Origin: Parietichytrium sp. I65-24A
Lineage: Eukaryota; Sar; Bigyra; Thraustochytrida; Thraustochytriidae
NCBI GenBank assembly: GCA_012862575.1
Contig: BLSF01000010.1
Span: 372,001-436,000, forward strand
DNA: 64,000 bases
Direction of reading: 5' to 3'
Shown here: positions 30,481-38,315 of the stretch, piece by piece
Numbering within the stretch: the stretch's first letter is position 1
How the letters are laid out: every line of letters starts with the position of its first letter
Translations under genes and position numbers: made by a program
Notes under the pieces: generated by a model
Database searches by the model: none
What the model was told of the DNA's origin: nothing
Seen by the model: only the letters and a program-made list of their open reading frames with translations

Positions 30481-31112
30481 GCTCTCACTTCGTGGCTTCA
30501 CTTAAAGTCATGAGAGAGCGCAATGAGAAGCGGAACCCACTCAGACTTTGTCAGACAGTACGGAATAAGAAGGTTAAGTATGTTTGGCAATGTTTGGCAA
30601 TGTGAAGGATGGCGAAGGTGCAAATGTTAGATGGTGAGACAGGTTTTGGCGTGTTTCAAGGGCGATGGCTGCGATGGCGCTGATTCCGTCTAAGCTACGA
30701 CTACCCTGCACAGCGTAGCGTTTTTGGGGTTCCACCGCAGCTAGTGCATGTTGCGACCTGGACAGCTATATGCACATCTCACAGTGGATAGAAGCACGAA
30801 GAGCACCGGATCAGGCAGAACCACAACGTACCTTGCAGCAGCGATCGCAGTGAGTGGAGCGCGACAAGGTTGCGAGCGAGAGCGGAAACGAGCCCTATTA
30901 GAAGGCGGAGGGTGGTTTTGAACAGTGCCAAGAGAGCAAGTCTTTGAAGCAAGCGTTGGAGAAGGCGACGACTGCCAAAAATAAAATAGCTTCTCGCTAA
31001 TCGACTGTCAGAGTAGGCAAATTATCTGATCGGGCAAAGTGAAGTGGCCAAACAGACAGAAGGGAGACCAGAGGCTGGACATCAAGCGAGCTGGCCCGGT
31101 AAGAGAGAGCGA

Positions 31113-34100
31113 ATGGGTGAAGCGCGTGCCGTGAAGGTTTTCTTGTCGCACAGCCGTGCGTCTAGCGCCGTTGCAAAGCAGCTCTGCAATCTGCTCGCAT
31201 CGGAAGAGCATGGCTTGAACGTCTCTGCGTCCTTTGAGTTCAACGAGCCCAAAACAAATGGCAATGGCAAGCGCAAGTCGTTGGCTAGGTTAAGCGGGAG
31301 GAAAGACAAGACGGACCGGGCAGGCACGGTAGCCACAGCTGACATGGTATTTGTGCTCATCGATGAAGAGTACAACCAATGTATCGGTGGAGGAGAGGCA
31401 TCGTCCAAGACGCAAAGCAATACCTGCCGGAGCGAGTTTGACCTGGCGCTGCGAGAGAAGGGAACCTGGCGGATGATGCCGGTGGTCACAGATGCTGCGA
31501 TGATAAACCAAGGCAACTGGAGTCCTCAACTCAATATGGAGCTTGGAGACATGCTGTACATCAATGCGACAAGTGGAAAACACTCTGACGTCGCCAACGA
31601 GATGGCCGCTCGGCTTGCGTCCCGCCTTGGATCCGACCGCAAACAAACCTGGGACGTGTACCTGTCGCACGACTGGGGGAAAGGCGGCCTAAATCACGCA
31701 AAAGTCGCATCTATCGCCTTGCAACTCGAGAAACTGGGTCTGCACGTGTGGGTGGACTTCGGAGAGAATGGGAGAGGAGAGATGGCGAAAGGGGTGACTA
31801 TAGGCCAGACTATAGCCGACGGTATTAAGAACTCCCACTTCGTTGTCGTTTGTGTGACAAAGAATTACAGCAGCAAGGTTGACATGGACTGGAATGGCAT
31901 CAAGACGAGCGACACCTGCCTCCGCGAATTCAACGGAACAATGATGGAGAAAGGCATCACTGGAATGATTCCGCTGGTGATGGAGCCAGAGATGAAGGAC
32001 AAGGCGCAATGGGGAGCCCGGCTCAAGATGGACATTGGTGATCTCCAAGTCGTGGACGGATGCCACGACAAGAACGACCTGGAGCGAATGAAAGACATCG
32101 CTCAGCAGTTAAAAGACTATGTGGAGAAGAAGCGTCATGACAAGTACTATGGACTGAGTTCTTCGGGCAGATCACGTGTCAATTTGTTTCGAGTACAACT
32201 CGCAAACCCCGTGAGAGAAGCCATGTCAAGGGCAAAGGAGTTTGCACCTGGTACGCGGCAATGGATCCTGAACGCGGTCTATCAATGGTACGCAAGACCG
32301 GAGGACGAGTGGACAAGGGCTTTTGCACTTTTAGGCGGTCCTGGTACTGGCAAATCCACCCTGGCAGCAGAGGTGGCGAGGCGTGGTGGGTTGTATGATG
32401 GAAAAATCGAGTCGCTGCTGGCCACCGGAGACCAACGCAAGCCTTCTATGGTCCAGCGCATGTCTCGGCATTTGCCTTTGCGACCAAGTGAGGTGAGGCA
32501 AGACGGAAAGGTCCATGTTGGGGCCATTCACTCCTTCAAACATGACGACTCCAGAACGAGTGACCTGCTCCAAGTATTCAAATCCATCGCCAACCAACTG
32601 AGTCGCGTCATTCCTGGCTTCGAGAAGGAGTTGACCACCAGTATTGAGGAGCTTGCAACGGCTGAGGATGGCACGTCAGACTCAGGTAAAATGTTGACCA
32701 AGCTGAGCAAAATGTCAATCCCCGAAGCCTTTCAAGTTTTGATTGCTACGCCATGCAGCAGAGTCTCCGATCCGCGCGTCCGAATTCTAGTCATCTTTGA
32801 TGGTCTGGACGAATGCAAGGAAGATTCTCTGATAACGTTCTTCAATGTCATCCACAATAATTGGGTGAAGAAGACACCAACGTGGCTTGGGCTCATGCTC
32901 ACCTCCCGTCCAGAAAGCTTCATTCCCGACAAGCTGAAAAACTTCAACCCAACCATAATCGACGCGGAGGTGACCAAGAATGACCAAGATATGGCTGCGT
33001 ACTTCCGGAACCGCTTGTCCGGCATAGTCCAGGAATCCGAGATGAAGCCAGTCGTCGACGAGCTGGTCAAACGCTCGGGAGGCAACTTCGTCTACACACG
33101 CTTCTTGGAAGACATGCTCGCAAACACGAAATCCTTGTCCTTGGAGGCTCTGCAAGATTACAGTCTCTTCCCATCTGGGTTAGCAGAATTGTACGCAGAG
33201 TATTACTACCGTCTGTACTACAAACTCGGGGACAAGTTGTACAGGGAGCTGCTTTCGCTCATGGTGGTAGCTCGCGAGCCTTTGCCAGAGTCGCTGGTGC
33301 GCAAAGTGCTCGACAAATATGCCTCAATTGGTGTATATGACGGCGATGATGATGATGATGAGGAGGAGGAGCGAATTGCGGCCACGAACATGTTGCTCGG
33401 AAAGGCAAAGAACATGCTCTACTTGAGTCCGGATGGACGCCTGCAGTTCGTGCACAGGTCCATGAGAGATTGGCTTGTGGACGATCTTGATGGCAAGCCA
33501 GAGTACCTCGTGTTCAACGACCTTGGCCCCGCGTTTGACAAAATGGCTGACTTGCTTCTCGAGCAAGAGAGCGACTCCTATTCCCTTCGATACTTGCTCT
33601 TTCATCTGTGCAAGGTCAAAAGGTTTGCCGTAGCCAACCAACACTTGCTGGAGTTTGAGTGGCTCTTGCGCGCACTGTCGAGCGGCGCCCAAGCGAGCCA
33701 GCTGGTGGCGGACATGGATGAAGGGTGCCCTACAGAGAAGCGCGATCGGAATGCGGATGACGTGCTTCGGGTTCTCGACATGGCCGCAAACATCCTGGCT
33801 CGCGACCCGCTCGAGCTGGCCTCCCAGCTGTGGGGCCGGCTTCCGCGCGACCATGTGATGCTCGAACGAGACTTTGAGGACGCGATGCCAAAGCCGTGGC
33901 TCAAGTTTCTCCAGCCCACACTCACGCCTGCGCGGTCCGCTCTTCGCAAGGTGCTCGTCGGACACACTAGCTATGTGAATAGCGTGGCCATCGACGGGGA
34001 CAGGGTTGTGAGCGGCAGTGATGACAAGATGGCGCGCTTGTGGAGTGCCAAGGACGGCGCGCTGATTCTCATCCTGAAGGGACACAAATCTTATGTAACG

Positions 34101-35354
34101 TGTGTGGCCATTGACGGGGACAGGGTCGTGACCGGCAGTTGGGACAAGACGGTGCGCGTGTGGAATGCCAAGGACGGCGCGCTGCTTCACACTCTGGAGG
34201 GGCACATGTCATTTGTGACTAGTGTGGCTATCGAAGGGGACAGGATTGTGAGCGGTAGTGATGACGAGACGGTGCGCGTGTGGAGTGCCAAGGACGGCGC
34301 GCTGCTTCACACTCTGGAGGGACACACCTCGGATGTACAGAGTGTTGCCATCGGCGGGAACATGATTGTGAGCGGCAGTAAGGACGAGACGGTGCGCGTG
34401 TGGAGTGCCAAAGACGGCGCGCTGCTTCACACTCTAGAGGGACACACCTCTAGTGTATCGAGCGTGGCCATCGACGGAAGCAGAATTGTGAGCGGCAGTT
34501 GGGACAAGACGGTGCGCGTGTGGAGTGCCAAGGACGGCGCGCTCCTTCACACTCTGAAGGGACATACTGATCATGTGAGTAGCGTGGCCCTCGACGGGGA
34601 CAGGATTGTGAGCGGCAGTAGTGACAAGATGGTGCGCCTGTGGAGTGCCAAGTACGGCGCGCTGCTTCACACTCTGGAGGGGCACACTAAAGAAGTAACT
34701 GGCGTGGCCATCGACGGTGGCAGGATTGTGAGCGGCAGTTGGGAGAACATGACGCGCGTGTGGAGTACCGAGGACGGCGCGCTGCTTCACACTCTGGAGG
34801 GACACACCTCGGATGTACAGAGTGTTGCCATCGACGGGGGCAGGATTGTGAGCGGCAGTAAGGACGAGACGGTGCGCGTGTGGTGTGCCAAGGACGGCGC
34901 GCTGCTTCACACTCTGGAGGGACACTCTGGTTCAGTGAATAGCGTGGCCATCGACGGGGACAGGATTGTGAGCGGCAGTGATGACAAGACGGTGCGCGTG
35001 TGGAGTGCCAAGGACGGCGCACTGCTTAACACTCTCAAGGGACACACTCGACCTGTGAGTAGCGTGGCCATCGACGGGGACAGGATTGTGAGCGTCGATC
35101 GGAGAGGATCGACGCTTGTGTGGAGCGCAAGTACCGGCAAGCCGCTTGTCGGTGGCAAGACCAGCGCGCGGACCTCGTTGCGTGGTTCTAGCACTGAGTA
35201 TAACATCAGTGGCAACCAAATTTCGCTTGATAACTTAGTTGGTATATCATTAGACAGTCCCATTTCAGGTGAATGCCACAACTCGGACACAGTGGTTGTT
35301 CGGAGTGGAAACGTGGTGCACATTTGTCGTGTATGCGAAGGCAGGGCCAAATAG
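31113..35354 (+). CDS. NLR-like protein: tandem TIR-like domains, NACHT ATPase, WD40 repeats
   Basis: This 1413-residue protein starts at the ATG at 31113; the frame extends upstream only to a GTG. The first TIR-like domain (about 8-165) has VKVFLSHS and NTCRSEFDLA. The second (about 180-335) has WDVYLSHDWG and DTCLREFNG. The NACHT domain has Walker A GGPGTGKST at about 408 and Walker B ILVIFDGLDEC at about 559. A winged-helix/helical region with an acidic Asp/Glu run (DGDDDDDEEEE, about 745) leads to ten 40-residue WD40 repeats (about 950-1345). This is the STAND-class signalling architecture used by fungal incompatibility proteins and many microbial immune ATPases: ligand sensing by repeats, ATP-driven oligomerisation, TIR output. 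The role as a self/non-self sensor is inference. WD40 repeats are nearly identical in DNA. The tenth is degenerate (SVDRRGSTLVWSASTGK). It is head to head with the Roco-TIR gene. Confidence 0.9.
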   Translation: MGEARAVKVFLSHSRASSAVAKQLCNLLASEEHGLNVSASFEFNEPKTNGNGKRKSLARLSGRKDKTDRAGTVATADMVFVLIDEEYNQCIGGGEASSKTQSNTCRSEFDLALREKGTWRMMPVVTDAAMINQGNWSPQLNMELGDMLYINATSGKHSDVANEMAARLASRLGSDRKQTWDVYLSHDWGKGGLNHAKVASIALQLEKLGLHVWVDFGENGRGEMAKGVTIGQTIADGIKNSHFVVVCVTKNYSSKVDMDWNGIKTSDTCLREFNGTMMEKGITGMIPLVMEPEMKDKAQWGARLKMDIGDLQVVDGCHDKNDLERMKDIAQQLKDYVEKKRHDKYYGLSSSGRSRVNLFRVQLANPVREAMSRAKEFAPGTRQWILNAVYQWYARPEDEWTRAFALLGGPGTGKSTLAAEVARRGGLYDGKIESLLATGDQRKPSMVQRMSRHLPLRPSEVRQDGKVHVGAIHSFKHDDSRTSDLLQVFKSIANQLSRVIPGFEKELTTSIEELATAEDGTSDSGKMLTKLSKMSIPEAFQVLIATPCSRVSDPRVRILVIFDGLDECKEDSLITFFNVIHNNWVKKTPTWLGLMLTSRPESFIPDKLKNFNPTIIDAEVTKNDQDMAAYFRNRLSGIVQESEMKPVVDELVKRSGGNFVYTRFLEDMLANTKSLSLEALQDYSLFPSGLAELYAEYYYRLYYKLGDKLYRELLSLMVVAREPLPESLVRKVLDKYASIGVYDGDDDDDEEEERIAATNMLLGKAKNMLYLSPDGRLQFVHRSMRDWLVDDLDGKPEYLVFNDLGPAFDKMADLLLEQESDSYSLRYLLFHLCKVKRFAVANQHLLEFEWLLRALSSGAQASQLVADMDEGCPTEKRDRNADDVLRVLDMAANILARDPLELASQLWGRLPRDHVMLERDFEDAMPKPWLKFLQPTLTPARSALRKVLVGHTSYVNSVAIDGDRVVSGSDDKMARLWSAKDGALILILKGHKSYVTCVAIDGDRVVTGSWDKTVRVWNAKDGALLHTLEGHMSFVTSVAIEGDRIVSGSDDETVRVWSAKDGALLHTLEGHTSDVQSVAIGGNMIVSGSKDETVRVWSAKDGALLHTLEGHTSSVSSVAIDGSRIVSGSWDKTVRVWSAKDGALLHTLKGHTDHVSSVALDGDRIVSGSSDKMVRLWSAKYGALLHTLEGHTKEVTGVAIDGGRIVSGSWENMTRVWSTEDGALLHTLEGHTSDVQSVAIDGGRIVSGSKDETVRVWCAKDGALLHTLEGHSGSVNSVAIDGDRIVSGSDDKTVRVWSAKDGALLNTLKGHTRPVSSVAIDGDRIVSVDRRGSTLVWSASTGKPLVGGKTSARTSLRGSSTEYNISGNQISLDNLVGISLDSPISGECHNSDTVVVRSGNVVHICRVCEGRAK
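33960..35150 (+). repeat. Ten 120-bp WD40-encoding tandem repeats
   Basis: Units begin with GGACAC (Gly-His) at 33960 and recur every 120 bp to about 35040. Nine are full and close in sequence (core VRVWSAKDGALLHTL); the last is diverged. Variation clusters at the residues right after Gly-His and just before the D-K/E-T turn. Units 4 and 8 share the same TSDVQ and SKDE variants, which suggests copying between units. Confidence 0.9.
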
Positions 35355-36300
35355 CCATAGTCCTAGAAATTTGGAGTATGGTAATCTTCAAGCGTTGCAA
35401 AAAAGGTTGGGGTGAACGGAGAGGAGGGCAAATGATTTTTGTGGGGGCGTATGGAACAGAATTTAACTACGAAAATGTGGGTGGGAAAGAGGTGGACGCG
35501 AAGCGAAAAGGTTCCCTAGGGAAGCGCGAAGAAGTTCGAAAGCACGAGAGACAAAGAAACAGTCTCTTCCGCTGGAGTGCTTGATTAAGATTTTGCTTTG
35601 CTTTATGCCGCAGAGCCCATCCAAAAGTTAAAGCTTGCGTAAAGATCCCGTTTGGCCATGCACATTAAATAAAATACGTAATTTAAATGAAGAAATGAAA
35701 GAGTGGTTCACTCTTATCAGATTTGCTCATCAGAACCACAAATCATCCAGATGGAACATGAGGTCCTGAAGGCGGGAGGAGTAAGCACGTGGTCTATGAA
35801 AGAGTAACATGAAAAGTATATCCAAATATCACAGGCACAGTGCTCACGAGTCTCCGTGACACACTCAGGGATAATCGCTCGTCTGTGTACGAACTAGATT
35901 AGTTTTCAAGGGTAAGAACCGCCCTGGGTCTTATTTCTCTCAGATCTGTATACGGCATGAAAGGCATTGAAATGGCGTGATAACGTTGCAAAGTAATTTC
36001 CACACCGACATTGGCTGCGAGACGGAGCTTTCTTGGGTTGCTTGCGAGCAAATGTCGTTTGAGGTAAGTAGGACCATTGAGTCCACCCAGAGCGAATGAA
36101 TATTCCCACTTGCAGTTCAACATCTTCTTGTCTTTATTTTATATAATTACCTGCGAATCTACTTTTTTCTTTTGAAGTTTACAAAACTTTGCGACTTCTC
36201 AGTTGACACTGCAAAAAGAAAGAAGAAAGAGTGGGATTTTCCTCACACTTGCAAACAATTATCGTCCAGCCGCCTAAAGCTTCAACATAAAAAGTAGATG
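35355..36300. other. Intergenic region between convergent genes
   Basis: No supported gene. An AATAAA hexamer at 35668-35673, about 310 bp after the NACHT-WD40 stop, could be its poly(A) signal. A short minus-strand reading frame at about 35900-36120 has a zinc-finger-like look in one frame only and I do not call it. Confidence 0.45.
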
Positions 36301-37294
36301 CTATGAGATGGCTCGGCTGCAGAATTCGTAGCCAACAAATAGAGCGCCATTACAAGGAAAGGCACGAAGCGCAGCCGCAGTCCAGCCCCTGAAAAACCCA
36401 AGTGTTCCATGCTCCGCCCAGATTCGGGCGATAGTGTTCACTAAGCTTGTACGACTAGGGAGAGTCGAGCGATCAGCTTGCATGTGACTTTTAATAACAT
36501 CCATTGGAAGACTCACAGTCCACCCCGCAACACCAGCAAGCCCACCCGCCAACACGATTTCAGGCCCATTCATATTCTCTTTGCCGTGGCGCCCAAGCGC
36601 TTCGCACATCCATTTACAGATGGTCTCGTACGCACCAAAGAAGGCAAAATTAAAAGGGACATCGCGCGCTACTTGCGCGGGGAGCCCCTTAAATAATGCT
36701 CGAGAGCCCCCCTCCTGAACGGTTTTTCTTAAACAGTCAAGCGAGCTCGAGAACGCTTTTGTGGATCCGTGCAATGAAAGCTGCGACTGCATGCGAACTT
36801 TGCAAACTTCTGCGGGGCAAATAGCCATTGCGCTGAAGACACCGCTTACCCCGCCGACCACGGCCAGCTCGTTGAGAGTTAACTCAGTCGGCTCTCCTCG
36901 TTCGAGTTTATGTAGTACCAGTTGCTTTTTCAGTATGGCGTTTGCTGCAAAGACAACGGAGTTCTCTATGATCGCACTTGTGAGAGCTGGGCTTATGCCT
37001 TTGTACAGCGACAGAGGATTCTCATCGCGCACTGTTCGCACGAAGCACTGTGTCATACTACTAAATCGAGATGAATCTGTCTGCAGCCTCACTTTGATCG
37101 TGTCAAAAGGCTAGCCGAAGCGACCCATTCGGCGAAACACAGCTTCTGTTAGCGCTCGCGAGCCCACCACCCCTCACCATACTCCAGCTATTCTTTTCCC
37201 AACTTACTGCCCCGGCAACTGTACTGCACGCCCCCGCGAACGAACCAGACGCAAGGACCTTCAAAGACTCGGCATCCAGGATCGCAGCTGCCAT
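36301..37294 (-). CDS. Mitochondrial carrier family (SLC25) transporter, two exons
   Basis: Exon 1 (37294-37208, 29 codons from an ATG) is joined to exon 2 (37110-36301) across a 97-bp GTAAGT...TAG intron, giving 298 residues, the normal length for the family. The three carrier repeats each show the P-x-[DE]-x-x-[KR] signature: PFDTIKVRLQ at residue 30 (created exactly at the splice junction), PAEVCKVRMQ, and PMDVIKSHMQ. The helices preceding them are Gly-rich (SGSFAGACSTVAGA; GGVSGVFSAMAI; GGLAGVAGWTVSL). Such proteins exchange metabolites across the inner mitochondrial membrane. The sequence most resembles the ornithine/carnitine-type branch, but I cannot assign the substrate from the motifs visible. 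Exon 2 alone lacks the first transmembrane helix, which is the main reason for adding exon 1. Confidence 0.88.
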
Positions 37295-38315
37295 TTCCCC
37301 GTTTCCCAGACAACACAAGACAGGACAGGATCTGCCGCACCAGCGAGTATGCTTTCTTGGAACTGTACTATCCACCGCCCGGACCCGCCCTCCACCGCTG
37401 ACTGCGAGCACCCAGTTTCCAGCTGCCAAAATCTCCCGACTCGGCACACACGGCCGCCCGGCGCTCTGCACTCGCGGACTCGCGGACTTGCGGACTCGCT
37501 CAGTGCAACTACCTGGTATTCACAATCAGCACTCCACGCCTCGCTGCCTCGCTGCCTCGCTGCCTCACCGGTTGGCGTCGGGCTTGTGAGTTTCGCCTTG
37601 AGACTTTTGACTTTTGACTTTTGACTTGTGACTTGTGTGTTTTCAGCAGAGCAGAGTTCGGAACACAAGTCGCGGTCGTAAAGGAATGCATTGGTTGCAT
37701 TGGTTGCTTTGGTTGCAAGAGAGAGCACGTTGAAATAAACAATCTTCCGAGCTGAGACATAGTGAGACCGTCTGGACTTATGTCGGGATCTCATGATCTA
37801 TTGCCGCTGTTCCCACAGCCCACTTACTGTAGACCACTTAACAAGTATAATGGCCTTTGCACTGACATTGTAGGTGTAAGTGTACAGAGAGTACAGAGTG
37901 CCACTGCTTCACTTTAGGCTCCCTAGTAGAGCTTCACCTAGCAGTAGATGATACTCTACTCTACTCTACTCTACTCTACTCTAACTAGCTAGCTACAGTA
38001 GTGCAAGTATAAGCTTCTAGCTAGCTAGCTAGATAAAGGACAGTTCTAAACAGGGCGTAGTACCCCTGTTTGGATACTGATTTGGCTGTGGTCAAAAGTT
38101 TGTCTCTCCCTTTCTCACAGTCCATACTCTTTCACAGTGAATCTGACCGCATGCAGGGATAGGAGATTGGAAGAGAACGCGAGAAAGAAAGAAGAATAGG
38201 AGGGGAGACAGGCTCCCTCGAGCAGAGGTCCTGGGGGTCAGTCAGTAATGAAAGATCAGAGTTCAAAAAACATGATTCAGAAGAAAGTAAATGGGAAACT
38301 CGAACAGGGCCTCGC
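37295..38315. other. Intergenic region with microsatellites
   Basis: No gene. A (CTCTA)n microsatellite is at about 37953-37983 and AGCTAGCT runs are at about 37984-38030. The right end (from about 38207) belongs to the duplicated block that includes the Cys-rich gene. Confidence 0.5.

Larger units (their letters stand above)
29066..31112. other. 2-kb divergent region between the Roco and NACHT-WD40 genes
   Basis: No gene is recognised on either strand. Its ends are the putative start codons of the two NLR-like genes, so it should carry both promoters. The middle holds two copies of a dispersed repeat (30331-30356 and 30452-30480) and a 19-bp repeat at 30416-30434. No TATA box or initiator is clear. 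Confidence 0.55.

Noticed and set aside
33324-34205. 293-codon minus-strand ORF with repeats, and similar ones at 34434-35022
   Set aside because: These are antisense readings of the WD40 repeats; the periodicity comes from the plus-strand gene.
33960-35150. Regular 120-bp repeats as a CRISPR-like array
   Set aside because: There are no short repeat/spacer alternations; the repeats are coding WD40 units in one open frame.
35906-36109. Zinc-finger-like ORF (QCRCGNYFATLSRHFNAFH)
   Set aside because: The cysteine spacing does not fit C2H2, the frame is short, and the overlapping frame is equally open.
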